In this document: one piece after another, positions 26,770 through 34,939 of the stretch | Position numbering within the stretch: the first letter of the stretch is position 1 | How the letters are laid out: every line of letters starts with the position of its first letter | Source: Flavobacterium sp. LMO8 | Lineage (GTDB): Bacteria; Bacteroidota; Bacteroidia; Flavobacteriales; Flavobacteriaceae | Reading direction: 5' to 3' | DNA: 64,000 bases | Assembly (NCBI RefSeq): GCF_009495755.1 | Contig: NZ_WIBJ01000006.1 | Span: forward strand, 110,126 to 174,125 | Notes under the pieces: model-generated | Database searches by the model: none | What the model was told of the DNA's origin: nothing | Seen by the model: the letters and a program-made list of their open reading frames with translations, nothing else | Program-made: the position numbers and the translations under genes

Positions 26770-28494
26770 ATGCGTTTTTTAAATATAAGTTTGCTTTTCT
26801 TCTCGATTTCCGTGTTTTCACAAAACAATTTCACTACACCATTTGAACGTGGTAATGGCAATCAATCTACCACTTACGAAGAATGTATTGCTTTTTATGA
26901 AAAATTAGACGAAAGTTTTGCCAACATCCAAATGATTCAAAAAGGCATAACAGATAGCGGAAAACCCTTGCATTTGGTACTATTTTCAAGCGAAGGAAAA
27001 TTTGATTTTGACGAATATTTTACTAAAAACAAAGCCGTAATATTAATCAACAACGGAATTCACGCAGGTGAACCTGACGGAATTGATGCAACGATGATGT
27101 TAATGCGCGATTTAGCCATGGGGAAAATCAAAACGGCTAAAAACACTTTAATTGCGGCTATTCCGGTGTATAGTGTTGGTGGGATGTTGAATCGAAATTC
27201 GCATTCAAGAGCCAATCAAAACGGTCCAGAGGAATATGGTTTTAGAGGAAATGCTCGAAATTATGATTTGAATCGCGATTTCATTAAATCGGACACTAAA
27301 AATTCGAGAAGTTTTCAAAAGTTGTTTACCGAGTTAAATCCTGATATTTTCTTAGATAATCACGTTTCTAATGGTGCGGATTACCAATATACGTTTACTT
27401 GCATTGCAACCCAACACGAACGTTTGGGAAACAAATTAGGCAATTATTTTATCAACGAATTGTATCCTTCGGTGGTGAAAGACATGAACAAAAAGAAAAT
27501 CGATGTGGTTCCGTATGTAAATGTACATAGTACTACACCTGACAAAGGTTTTGAGCAATTTACCGATACACCAAGATATGCAACAGGTTATTCGACTTTG
27601 TTTCATACTTTAGGATTTGTTCCCGAAACACACATGTTGAAAGTCTACAAAGAACGAGTGAAAGTTACTTACGAATTTATGGTCAGCACGATTAATTTCG
27701 CTGATACGAATTGGCAAAAAATCAAGCAAATGCGAAAAGACGCATTGAACGAATATCATGCAGGAATGCAATATCCATTAGATTGGGCAATTGATTCAAC
27801 GAAAGTATCTTATATTGATTTTAAAGGCTATCAAGGTGGTTACAAACCAAGTGATATTTCAGGAAAAGATCGATTGTTTTACGATAAAAGCAAACCGTTT
27901 ACCAAGAAAATTCCGTTTTATGGGAATTATAAACCTACGAAATTCGTGAGTATTCCCAAAGCGTATTTTATTCCGCAATCGCAATGGCAAGTGTTGGATA
28001 TCTTGAAATTGAACAATATCAATGCACATCGTATTCAAAATGACACGATTATTGAAGTAGAATCGTATAAAATTGAAAGTTATCAAACGTCAAAATCGCC
28101 TTACGAAGGACATTACGGACATTACAATACGAAAGTGTCCAAATCGACTCAAAAAGTGAAATTTTTCATGGGCGATTATGTATTTTACACGAATCAGCCT
28201 GGAGTAAAATATCTAGTTGAAACTTTAGAACCAGAAGCAGTAGACAGTTATTTCAATTGGAACTTCTTTGATCCTATTTTACAACAAAAAGAATACTTTT
28301 CGAGTTATGTTTTTGAAGATTTAGCGAAAGAATTCTTAGATAAAAACCCAAAAATCAAAGCCGAATTAGAGCAAAAGAAACAAAACAACAAAGCTTTCGC
28401 AGAAAACGGCGCAGCACAATTGGATTGGGTGTACAGACAATCACCTTATTATGAGAAAGCGCATTTGCAGTATCCTGTTTATAGGATTAAATAA
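26770..28494 (+). CDS. Secreted M14-family zinc carboxypeptidase
   Basis: A 574-residue protein with a signal peptide (MRFLNISLLFFSISVFSQ, cut after Ser/Gln). The catalytic domain has zinc ligands His98 and Glu101 (GIHAGEPDGID) and His198 (LDNHVSNGADY), plus the substrate-binding RNYDLNRDF. The C-terminal ~250 residues are a family-specific beta-rich extension. It probably trims peptides in the periplasm or outside. The ATG at 26770 is preferred over one at 26746, which lies in the promoter and would precede the signal peptide. Confidence 0.85.
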   Translation: MRFLNISLLFFSISVFSQNNFTTPFERGNGNQSTTYEECIAFYEKLDESFANIQMIQKGITDSGKPLHLVLFSSEGKFDFDEYFTKNKAVILINNGIHAGEPDGIDATMMLMRDLAMGKIKTAKNTLIAAIPVYSVGGMLNRNSHSRANQNGPEEYGFRGNARNYDLNRDFIKSDTKNSRSFQKLFTELNPDIFLDNHVSNGADYQYTFTCIATQHERLGNKLGNYFINELYPSVVKDMNKKKIDVVPYVNVHSTTPDKGFEQFTDTPRYATGYSTLFHTLGFVPETHMLKVYKERVKVTYEFMVSTINFADTNWQKIKQMRKDALNEYHAGMQYPLDWAIDSTKVSYIDFKGYQGGYKPSDISGKDRLFYDKSKPFTKKIPFYGNYKPTKFVSIPKAYFIPQSQWQVLDILKLNNINAHRIQNDTIIEVESYKIESYQTSKSPYEGHYGHYNTKVSKSTQKVKFFMGDYVFYTNQPGVKYLVETLEPEAVDSYFNWNFFDPILQQKEYFSSYVFEDLAKEFLDKNPKIKAELEQKKQNNKAFAENGAAQLDWVYRQSPYYEKAHLQYPVYRIK

Positions 28495-28504
28495 AAATAA
28501 ATCT

Positions 28505-29170
28505 ATGAAAAACATTTTAATACTACTTCTGATAATTTGCACTAATCAAATTCATTCACAAATTGATGTTGAATTATATTTTTTTGATGAATGTAACAAT
28601 AAGATTGAAAAATTAAATTTTGAATTATTTAATCTTGACAATGAAAAAGAATATGTTTCTTCAAATTTTAAAACTTCCGTTGATACAATTGGTAACTATT
28701 TTATTAATTCAAGTTTAATTGATGGTGATTATAGAATTTCAATCAATACTTCTATAAAAATTAATAACTCCGTAAAATTTATTGATACTATTTTAATTCC
28801 TAAAATACGTTTTGTAAGTGGTTCTGAACTTCATTCAAAATATTGGAATTATTATAATTGTGATATTTTATGTGATGGAAATATTATCGATTACTACTCT
28901 AATGGTAATAAAAGTCTAGAAGGAGTCTTCAAAAATGGAAAACCAATAGAAATCAATTATTATTCGAATGAAAAAGAAATTATCGAATCAAAGGAAACTT
29001 ATGAATTTGGAAAATTAAATATTATCAAAACAGAATATTTTGATAAAGAAGGTAATCTTTACGAATACCAAAAAATCAAATGGAAAAAAGGTAAAAAAAC
29101 AATTAAAACATTCAATTCAAAACATAAACTTATTAGAACAGAATATGAAAAATATGGTGTTTTGAAATAA
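28505..29170 (+). CDS. Secreted protein with MORN-like repeats
   Basis: A 221-residue protein with a signal peptide (MKNILILLLIICTNQIHSQ) starting 10 bp after the M14 peptidase stop. The N-terminal half is a beta-rich domain (DVELYFFDECNNKIEKLNFE). The C-terminal half shows short repeats of the form YYSNGNKSLEGVFKNGK, YEFGKLNIIKTEYFDKEGN, which resemble MORN-variant repeats common in Bacteroidota secreted proteins. Function unknown. Codons are more A+T-rich than in the preceding gene. Confidence 0.65.
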   Translation: MKNILILLLIICTNQIHSQIDVELYFFDECNNKIEKLNFELFNLDNEKEYVSSNFKTSVDTIGNYFINSSLIDGDYRISINTSIKINNSVKFIDTILIPKIRFVSGSELHSKYWNYYNCDILCDGNIIDYYSNGNKSLEGVFKNGKPIEINYYSNEKEIIESKETYEFGKLNIIKTEYFDKEGNLYEYQKIKWKKGKKTIKTFNSKHKLIRTEYEKYGVLK

Positions 29171-29205
29171 AAAAGAATATTAACTACTAAAGCTTATATT
29201 CTTTT
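29171..29205. terminator. Bidirectional terminator
   Basis: AAAAGAATAT (29171-29180) pairs perfectly with ATATTCTTTT (29196-29205), between convergent genes. Confidence 0.7.
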
Positions 29206-29211
29206 CTCAAA

Positions 29212-29811
29212 TCAAACCACCTTCTCCGCTTCAAACAACAACTTAATATTCTCGTACGAGTTCTCTAATAAAAACTTAATATCCTTTGGATTCACCCATT
29301 CTACACGTTCAATACCTTCATCGGCTTGGCCTTGTGGTGTGCCTTCAAATTTGGTGCGCATTTCAAACCATTGGGTAATTTTTAGTTTGTAGCGTCCGTT
29401 GCGTTTGAAAATATGATAGGTTTTTTGGAGTTTATCTGCAATTACTAATCCGTTAACACCTGTTTCTTCCTCAACTTCGCGCATAGCAGTTTCTTCAATG
29501 GTTTCGTTTTTTTCGGTGCCGCCTTTTGGTAAATCCCATTTGCCGTTTCTGAAAATAAAAAGCACATCACCATCTTTGTTATAAACCAAGCCACCACCCG
29601 CTTTTTCTACAGGTAATTTCGCACGAAGTGTTTTCATGATTAACTTTTCATCGGGATGATACAGAAACGCTTTCTGAATTTTATGCTGAAAAATTTTAAC
29701 AATCAACTTCTTGATATCAACACTTTCCAATAAAAAAAGTTTGAAATCAGTTTCTTTTTGCACTTCATTTGTCAAAAAAAGTGGCTTATCGTTCACAAAA
29801 ACTTTATACAT
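29212..29811 (-). CDS. Nudix hydrolase
   Basis: A 199-residue protein with a complete Nudix box at residues 97-119: GGTEKNETIEETAMREVEEE followed by TGV, which fits GX5EX7REUXEEXGU. It hydrolyses a nucleoside diphosphate linked to another moiety; the exact substrate is not predictable. An N-terminal ~65-residue domain precedes the Nudix fold. The ATG at 29811 (MYKVFVNDKP) faces the pyrE ATG at 29819 with only 7 bp between them. Confidence 0.85.
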   Translation of the reverse strand: MYKVFVNDKPLFLTNEVQKETDFKLFLLESVDIKKLIVKIFQHKIQKAFLYHPDEKLIMKTLRAKLPVEKAGGGLVYNKDGDVLFIFRNGKWDLPKGGTEKNETIEETAMREVEEETGVNGLVIADKLQKTYHIFKRNGRYKLKITQWFEMRTKFEGTPQGQADEGIERVEWVNPKDIKFLLENSYENIKLLFEAEKVV

Positions 29812-29814
29812 TTG
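29807..29814 (+). promoter_or_regulatory. -7 box for pyrE, inside the Nudix start
   Basis: TACATTTG matches TAnnTTTG and overlaps the first codon of the divergent Nudix gene. Transcription would start at about the pyrE ATG, implying a leaderless mRNA. Confidence 0.5.
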
Positions 29815-29818
29815 CAAT

Positions 29819-30466
29819 ATGATTTTTAATAACAACACAGCGCAACAAACAGCCGAATTGCTTTTACAAATAAACGCAATTAAATTAAATTCTAAAAATC
29901 CTTTTACGTGGGCTTCAGGCTGGAAGTCTCCAATTTATTGTGATAACCGTATAATCCTTTCATTTCCAGCGGTTAGAAACTATATTCGTGATGAATTTGC
30001 CAAACATATTGAAGAAAAATTTGGTAAACCCGATGTTATTGCAGGCGTTGCAACGGGTGCTATTGGCATTGGAATTCTTGTTGCAGAAGCAATGGGACTG
30101 CCTTTTGTATACGTTAGACCAGAGCCGAAAAAACACGGAAGACAAAACCAAGTGGAAGGTTTCTTGCAAAAAGGACAAAATGTGGTAGTCGTAGAAGATT
30201 TAATTTCAACAGGTGGAAGTAGCCTATTAGCTGTGGAAGCATTACGCAACGAAGGCGCAAACATCAAAGGAATGGCAGCAATTTTTACATATGGTTTTCC
30301 AGTTTCAAAGGAACGTTTTGAAGCGGCTAATTTGGATGTTTTCACACTAAGTAATTACGAAAATCTATTACAAAAAGCAGTGGATAAGCAATATGTTTCA
30401 GAAAACGAATTGGAAACGTTAAGTGCTTGGAACGCCAATCCTGCTGAATGGAATGTAGAAGTTTAG
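29819..30466 (+). CDS. pyrE: Orotate phosphoribosyltransferase
   Basis: A 215-residue pyrimidine-synthesis enzyme converting orotate and PRPP to OMP. NPFTWASGWKSPIYCDNR is the N-terminal orotate/PRPP segment, the flexible catalytic loop carries RPEPKKHGRQN, and the PRPP motif is VVVVEDLISTGGSS (~residue 121). The ATG at 29819 is chosen because an upstream extension to 29711 is antisense to the Nudix gene and lacks family similarity. Confidence 0.95.
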   Translation: MIFNNNTAQQTAELLLQINAIKLNSKNPFTWASGWKSPIYCDNRIILSFPAVRNYIRDEFAKHIEEKFGKPDVIAGVATGAIGIGILVAEAMGLPFVYVRPEPKKHGRQNQVEGFLQKGQNVVVVEDLISTGGSSLLAVEALRNEGANIKGMAAIFTYGFPVSKERFEAANLDVFTLSNYENLLQKAVDKQYVSENELETLSAWNANPAEWNVEV

Positions 30467-30493
30467 TCTGAAAAAAATATCGGTTAGACGGAA

Positions 30494-30517
30494 AACTTGA
30501 AACCTGAAACTTGAAAC
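30494..30517 (+). repeat. Heptamer array YTGAAAC in pyrE-SRPBCC spacer
   Basis: Three consecutive seven-base units TTGAAAC/CTGAAAC/TTGAAAC. Same heptamers as at 47081-47108 and, inverted, at 52034-52061 and 63940-63955. Confidence 0.65.
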
Positions 30518-30535
30518 AATAACAAACAAAAACAT

Positions 30536-30928
30536 ATGAACTTAGAAAGTCCAAAAGTAAACGTAGCAAAATCGGCTGAATATTTATTCAACGCTTTGAA
30601 CGACGTAAAGAATTTCGAGAAATTAATGCCTGAAAATATCGCAAAATTTGAAGTAATCGACGAGAATTGCTTTGAATTCGGCTTAAAAGGTATGCCAGAA
30701 ATTAAATTGGTTAAAAAAGGAGGAACTCCAAATTCGCAAGTGGTTTTAGGAGCGGCTTCAAGCAAATTACCTTTTACCTTAACTGGAAACTTAAACGCAA
30801 TTGATGCTGATAACACCGAAGTTCAATTAGATTTTGAAGGCGATTTCAACCCAATGATGGCAATGATGATCAAAGGACCTATCACCAAATTTATTGAGAC
30901 ATTGGCTCAGAATATGGGGAAATTGTAG
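30536..30928 (+). CDS. SRPBCC-fold protein
   Basis: A 130-residue START/Bet v1-like protein: N-terminal beta strand (LESPKVNVAKSAEYLFNALN), FEKLMPENIAKFEVID, and a C-terminal amphipathic helix (MMAMMIKGPITKFIETLAQNM). The fold binds hydrophobic ligands; the ligand is unknown. Downstream of pyrE, 69 bp away across a heptamer repeat. A terminator follows at 30948-31001. Confidence 0.75.
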   Translation: MNLESPKVNVAKSAEYLFNALNDVKNFEKLMPENIAKFEVIDENCFEFGLKGMPEIKLVKKGGTPNSQVVLGAASSKLPFTLTGNLNAIDADNTEVQLDFEGDFNPMMAMMIKGPITKFIETLAQNMGKL

Positions 30929-30947
30929 TTTCCTGAATAACTTATTG

Positions 30948-31001
30948 AACACGAATTATATGAATTAGCAGAAATGTTAATTAGGTAATTCGTGTTTTTT
31001 T
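30948..31001 (+). terminator. Terminator after SRPBCC gene
   Basis: AACACGAATT (30948-30957) pairs with AATTCGTGTT (30987-30996), then a T run. Confidence 0.65.
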
Positions 31002-31010
31002 ATGTTCTAA

Positions 31011-31080
31011 GTTCTCGATACGATTTTATATTTCAAAAACTAAGGTTTTTTTTTAAAATATAAAATCACTCGAAGTGACG
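31011..31080. repeat. Palindromic element, copy A
   Basis: Left end GTTCTCGATACG, right end CACTCGAAGTGACG; inner stem ATTTTATATTT / AAATATAAAAT is perfect and is followed inward by AAAAAC/GTTTTT. The 396-bp gap 30929-31324 has no gene, only a terminator and three such elements. Confidence 0.75.
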
Positions 31081-31163
31081 GTAATGGTTATTATTAGTTT
31101 ATAAGTAACAGAGTTAAAAATAAAAACACTGTAAAAGTGAAATGAAAACAAAATTCCACCAAC

Positions 31164-31226
31164 GTCATTTCGAGTGTTTTGTATTTGGAAAGCCTCAGAT
31201 TTACAAATACAAAATGTATCGAGAAC
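31164..31226. repeat. Palindromic element, copy B (inverted)
   Basis: Ends GTCATTTCGAGTG and TGTATCGAGAAC are those of copy A on the other strand; inner stem TTTTGTATTTG / CAAATACAAAA is perfect over 11 bp but differs in sequence from copy A. Confidence 0.75.
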
Positions 31227-31251
31227 TTTAGAAGGAAAATTCGTTGTTACA

Positions 31252-31317
31252 GTTCTCGATACGATTTTAAAAAGCAAAAATTAGCATTTTTCCTTTTAAA
31301 AATCACTCGAAGTGACG
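31252..31317. repeat. Palindromic element, copy C
   Basis: Same ends and orientation as copy A (GTTCTCGATACG, CACTCGAAGTGACG) with a third inner stem, ATTTTAAAAAG paired to CTTTTAAAAAT, and an inner AAAAAT tagc ATTTTT hairpin. Confidence 0.75.
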
Positions 31318-31324
31318 GTAGTAG

Positions 31325-32446
31325 TTATGCTGTTTTCAAAGCCTCAACTAGCAAATCAATATCTTCTTTCGTATTAAAATGACTGAATGAGATTCTTAAA
31401 CTTGGTTTTTTAGCTTCTTCTGGCGATAAAAACTCGGCTAAGACATGCGATGGTTTGATACTTCCGCTTTGGCAAGCACTTCCGCGTGAAACGGCAATTC
31501 CTTTCATATCCAATGTGAATAACAACATTGAGGTCTTTTCTTCTGATAAAGACAATTGGACATTCAAAAGGTTATAAAACGTGTTTTCTCCGTTGATTTT
31601 CACATCTGAAAATACTTTTTTTAATTCTGAAAAGCAATAGTTTTTTAAATCGGAAATGTAATTGGTATCGTTTTCTAAATTCTCGCAAGCCAATTCTAAC
31701 GCTTTTGCCATTCCTACGACTTGATGTACAGCTTCGGTTCCGGCACGCATGCCTTTTTCTTGCTCACCACCAAAAATCATGGGTTGCAGCATGGAATTCT
31801 TTTTCAAATACGCAAACCCGATTCCTTTTGGACCATGAAATTTATGCGCAGAAGCTACTAAAAAATCAATTCCTAACTCTTGAACATCTAAATTCGTTTT
31901 TCCAACAGATTGCACCGTGTCACAATGAAAAAGTGCTTTCGCATACTTGCACAAGTCCGAAACACGTTTTATGTCTAAAACAGTTCCTATTTCGTTATTA
32001 ACGTGGATTAATGATACTAATGTTGGAACATCTGAATGCAATTTAGCTGCTAAATCTTGATAATCGATATTTCCTGTTGGTAAAATGGTAATGTATTCGA
32101 CTTGAATTCCGAATTCCTTTGCTAAATGTTCGGCCGTATGTAACGTAGCGTGGTGCTCGATTTTAGTCGTGATAATGCGTTTGATTCCCAAATCTTTAAC
32201 AGCGCTGGTTAGAATCCAATTCGTAGCTTCGGTAGCGCTTGACGTGAAAATAATTTCGGAAGCTTGTGCATTTAGTAGTTTAGCAATGGATTTTCGCGAA
32301 GATTCTAACAAAGTCTTAGCACTTCGACCAAAACTATGCGTTGAAGAAGGATTCCCAAAATCATTTTGAAGTACGTTCATCATCGTAGTAATAACTTCTG
32401 GATGAATAGACGTGGTTGCGGCGTTATCTAAATACACTTTTTTCAT
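31325..32446 (-). CDS. Cysteine desulfurase (NifS/IscS family)
   Basis: A 373-residue PLP enzyme releasing sulfur from cysteine for Fe-S clusters or tRNA thiolation. YLDNAATTSIHPEV at the N-terminus, HVNNEIGTVLDI, the PLP lysine in SAHKFHGPKGIGF, and the sulfur-carrying Cys in SRGSACQSGS are present. The usual GTEANN reads SATEATNW, a moderate variation. Not next to an IscU or IscA gene, so it may serve tRNA or general sulfur transfer. A minus-strand TATCTTTG at 32548-32541 could be its promoter with an ~90-nt leader. Confidence 0.88.
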   Translation of the reverse strand: MKKVYLDNAATTSIHPEVITTMMNVLQNDFGNPSSTHSFGRSAKTLLESSRKSIAKLLNAQASEIIFTSSATEATNWILTSAVKDLGIKRIITTKIEHHATLHTAEHLAKEFGIQVEYITILPTGNIDYQDLAAKLHSDVPTLVSLIHVNNEIGTVLDIKRVSDLCKYAKALFHCDTVQSVGKTNLDVQELGIDFLVASAHKFHGPKGIGFAYLKKNSMLQPMIFGGEQEKGMRAGTEAVHQVVGMAKALELACENLENDTNYISDLKNYCFSELKKVFSDVKINGENTFYNLLNVQLSLSEEKTSMLLFTLDMKGIAVSRGSACQSGSIKPSHVLAEFLSPEEAKKPSLRISFSHFNTKEDIDLLVEALKTA

Positions 32447-32540
32447 TTGAGGCTTTTAATTGTTTTTTATTGGACAAATGGAATTCGCACTTGAAAATTG
32501 GTAAAAAAAACGAAAATCTGAAAGTGCTCATTTCATATCG

Positions 32541-32548
32541 CAAAGATA
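32541..32548 (-). promoter_or_regulatory. -7 box for cysteine desulfurase
   Basis: TATCTTTG on the minus strand, matching TAnnTTTG. No TTG at the usual spacing. Confidence 0.4.
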
Positions 32549-32629
32549 CAAATCATTTTATTTTGGAAGTCTTAAATTCAATTCGTGCTGAAATTAACAA
32601 ACTTTAGCAAATTAATAAATTAAAACCTT

Positions 32630-32637
32630 TATTTTTG
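32630..32637 (+). promoter_or_regulatory. -7 box for the lipoprotein gene
   Basis: TATTTTTG matches TAnnTTTG, 21 bp before the ATG at 32659. Confidence 0.45.
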
Positions 32638-32658
32638 TTGCATAAATTCGATGAATAA

Positions 32659-33165
32659 ATGAAAAAACTTATAGTTTTAGTAGCCTCAGTTTTTATGCTA
32701 CAAGCCTGTGATGACGGCGATATTACGCTAGAATCTTTCAATTTTGACACAGTAAACATTCAAGAATGCACAGATAATAATTTGATTTTCAAAATCAATG
32801 GAGACGAAATGTTATTAATTAATATTCCTGAAGCAAGTTTTGCAAACGTTGAAACGCCTGATGGAAGTCCAAGAATCGTTAATGTAAATTCAACCAATCA
32901 AATTATTTATAGAATCTATTCTGGAACTGTGACTTCAAATAATATTTGTGCTACAATTCCGCCTGCAACTCCTGTTGTTCAAGACGAATGGAATGCTACT
33001 GGTGGAACAATTGAAATTATTACAGATGGGCTTTACGATGTAGATGGCATTACTATTATTGGATATACACATAATATCAAATTTGTGAATGTAAACTTTT
33101 CTGGAAGTTCCAATTCGTTTAGTTTTACGGAATATAATTTTGGAAATCACGAAACTGATTTATAG
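32659..33165 (+). CDS. Predicted lipoprotein, unknown
   Basis: A 168-residue protein with a type II signal peptide and lipobox (MKKLIVLVASVFMLQACDDG, lipidated Cys17). The Asp-Asp after Cys suggests possible retention or export signals but does not settle location. The mature part is beta-rich with no domain I recognise. Monocistronic, own promoter and terminator. Confidence 0.75.
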   Translation: MKKLIVLVASVFMLQACDDGDITLESFNFDTVNIQECTDNNLIFKINGDEMLLINIPEASFANVETPDGSPRIVNVNSTNQIIYRIYSGTVTSNNICATIPPATPVVQDEWNATGGTIEIITDGLYDVDGITIIGYTHNIKFVNVNFSGSSNSFSFTEYNFGNHETDL

Positions 33166-33186
33166 AAAAAACATATCAAAAAAGAG

Positions 33187-33217
33187 AAGGGCTATTCAAA
33201 ATTGAGTAGTCCTTTTT
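33187..33217 (+). terminator. Terminator after lipoprotein gene
   Basis: AAGGGCTATTC (33187-33197) pairs with GAGTAGTCCTT (33204-33214) with two G-U pairs, followed by T residues. Confidence 0.65.
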
Positions 33218-33261
33218 TTATTTCTCGAAGTGAAATTCAAGTAAAATTCTAATCCAAAATA

Positions 33262-33822
33262 TTACTTTACATTTTGCTTGATATAAACTTCAGTTGCTCC
33301 CAAACCATATTTTTGATAGTTCGCATCTTGGAATGAAATGGTGTCATAACGACCCAACATAAAATCTAATTCGGCCTTCAAAACACCTTCACCAACACCA
33401 TGAATAAAGACCACTTTTGGCATTCGATTTTTGATAGCAAAATCGAGTTGTCTTTTTGCGGTTTCCATTTGCAAAGTCAGAATATCATAGTTGCTCATAC
33501 CTCGTTTTGAAGGCACTAATTTTTCGATGTGCAAATCAACTTCTAAGACAAATTCATCCTTACGAGAACGCTTTTCTTTGACAAAACTACGCTTTTTTGG
33601 CTCTTCTTTATCCTTTAAAACCGAACCTAAACTTTGAGTAGAGAAAAAACCACTTAACTCGTTGGAATTGTTTATTTTAATCAATTCGTTGACAAAAAAT
33701 GTCATCACAAATTTATCAGTTGTCTCCACTGAAATTTCATTGTTTTGAACCTTAATTACTACTCCAGAGATGTCGTCATCTAAAACCGCAACCTTATCTC
33801 CTATTTCAAATTTCTGTGCCAT
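33262..33822 (-). CDS. DUF2027/Smr-domain protein
   Basis: A 186-residue protein: an N-terminal SH3-like beta domain (KFEIGDKVAVLDDDISGVVIK, DUF2027 type) and a C-terminal Smr domain with VDLHIEKL (the D-x-H motif) and FIHGVGEGVLK (HGxGxG). Smr domains bind or nick nucleic acids; in stand-alone form they are linked to ribosome rescue and RNA cleavage. The ATG at 33822 overlaps the preceding small gene by 17 nt; two in-frame ATGs further upstream lie deeper in that gene. Confidence 0.8.
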   Translation of the reverse strand: MAQKFEIGDKVAVLDDDISGVVIKVQNNEISVETTDKFVMTFFVNELIKINNSNELSGFFSTQSLGSVLKDKEEPKKRSFVKEKRSRKDEFVLEVDLHIEKLVPSKRGMSNYDILTLQMETAKRQLDFAIKNRMPKVVFIHGVGEGVLKAELDFMLGRYDTISFQDANYQKYGLGATEVYIKQNVK

Positions 33823-34003
33823 TTTCTTCTTCGTTTTCTCCATCATTTTTAGATGGAATTTTCTTCATCAATCTAAATAATCCAAACATAAAAACAGCCA
33901 TTGCTCCTATCATAATAAATCGATTTGGAGCTGGTTTTGATTGTTCAATCATAGCAAAAATTCCAACTGCAGCAAACATCAAAATGTATAAAAATTGCTT
34001 CAT
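33806..34003 (-). CDS. Small two-span membrane protein, unknown
   Basis: A 65-residue protein with two hydrophobic helices (residues 3-20 and 28-45), a short PAPNRF loop, and an acidic tail (GENEEENGTEI). It overlaps the Smr-domain gene, suggesting a two-gene unit. No domain recognised. Confidence 0.6.
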   Translation of the reverse strand: MKQFLYILMFAAVGIFAMIEQSKPAPNRFIMIGAMAVFMFGLFRLMKKIPSKNDGENEEENGTEI

Positions 34004-34113
34004 ATTTTTTCATTTAAAAAAGTTTTCAAAAGTAGTGTTTTTAAAATTAGTATTTGTTTTTGAACTTTTTTTTGTAAACTTGTGAAACAAATTTTCAACT
34101 TTCAAAAAGCATT

Positions 34114-34404
34114 ATGGAAGAACATATGTTGCCGTGTATGAACAAACAACTTTTTGGAGTTGAATGTCCGGGTTGTGGCACGCAAAGAGCAATTGCTTTT
34201 TTGTTGGAAGGTGAATTTTGGGAGGCGTTTAAAATGTTTCCTGCTATTTATACTTTAGCATTGCTTTTTATTCTTTTAGGCCTGCACCTATTAGACAAAA
34301 AAAGAAATTACACTAAATTGGTAATTGCAAGTGCTATTTTAAACGGAGCTGTTATCCTAATAGCTTATTTTATCAAAATTTATTTTAATACAGTAACCAA
34401 TTAA
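34114..34404 (+). CDS. DUF2752 membrane protein
   Basis: A 96-residue protein with the DUF2752 signature CPGCGTQRAI near residue 18 and two hydrophobic helices (residues 44-62 and 70-90). The Cys pair is conserved in the family; function unknown. It precedes another small membrane protein by 11 bp. Confidence 0.75.
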   Translation: MEEHMLPCMNKQLFGVECPGCGTQRAIAFLLEGEFWEAFKMFPAIYTLALLFILLGLHLLDKKRNYTKLVIASAILNGAVILIAYFIKIYFNTVTN

Positions 34405-34415
34405 ACTTTATCAAT

Positions 34416-34739
34416 ATGGAAAATCAAAAATTACCTAATGCCACCGCAGTACTTATTCTGGGGATTTTTTCAATCTTAACTTGTTGTTGTTATGGAATTA
34501 TTAGTATTATCCTTGGAGCTATTGGATTAGTTTTAGCTAATAAAGATGCTAAACTATATGCAGAAAATCCAAGTTTATACACCAACTACAACAATCTTAA
34601 AATAGGTAAAATATTAAATATAATAGGTTTAATTTTAGGTGTTATTTATCTAATTTATGTAATATTTTTATTCTCTACATTAGGAATGGAAGGCATTGAA
34701 CAAATGCAACAAGAAATGATGAGAAGATACGGATCATAA
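34416..34739 (+). CDS. CCC-motif (DUF4190-like) membrane protein
   Basis: A 107-residue protein with two helices (residues 9-42 and 63-88). The first contains ILTCCCYGIISIILGAIGL, with the triple Cys seen in this Bacteroidota family, and the NNLKIGKILNIIGLILG segment follows. Function unknown. Terminator at 34767-34801. Confidence 0.75.
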   Translation: MENQKLPNATAVLILGIFSILTCCCYGIISIILGAIGLVLANKDAKLYAENPSLYTNYNNLKIGKILNIIGLILGVIYLIYVIFLFSTLGMEGIEQMQQEMMRRYGS

Positions 34740-34766
34740 TAAATACAAGAATTTTTATATCACAAA

Positions 34767-34801
34767 AAAGAACACTATCAATAAGTTAGCGTTCTTTTTT
34801 T
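34767..34801 (+). terminator. Terminator after CCC-motif gene
   Basis: AAGAACACTA pairs with TAGCGTTCTT with one A-C mismatch, followed by a T run. Confidence 0.6.
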
Positions 34802-34850
34802 ATTTAATAACAACTCATTAACAAATCGTTTACAACACTTTTTTTGAGTT

Positions 34851-34864
34851 TGGCACAGCAATTG
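34851..34864 (+). promoter_or_regulatory. Sigma54-like promoter (TGGCAC-N5-TTG)
   Basis: TGGCAC (34851-34856), five bases, TTGA (34862-34865). This fits the -24/-12 pattern TGGCAC-N5-TTGC except that the final C is A. A start near 34876 would give a 60-nt leader to the next gene at 34940. No TAnnTTTG box competes in the same stretch. Confidence 0.45.
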
Positions 34865-34939
34865 AAAATACTTAATCAAGCAACAAGTTTTAGAAACGAG
34901 TTTTAAAATGAAGTTGCCCAACTTTTAAATTGTTGTATC

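Noticed and set aside
29711..29818. Longer pyrE frame
   Set aside because: Antisense to the Nudix gene; lacks PyrE similarity; the -7 box is downstream of it.
31011..31317. CRISPR-like array
   Set aside because: Repeats are palindromic elements in mixed orientation with unequal spacing and no cas genes.
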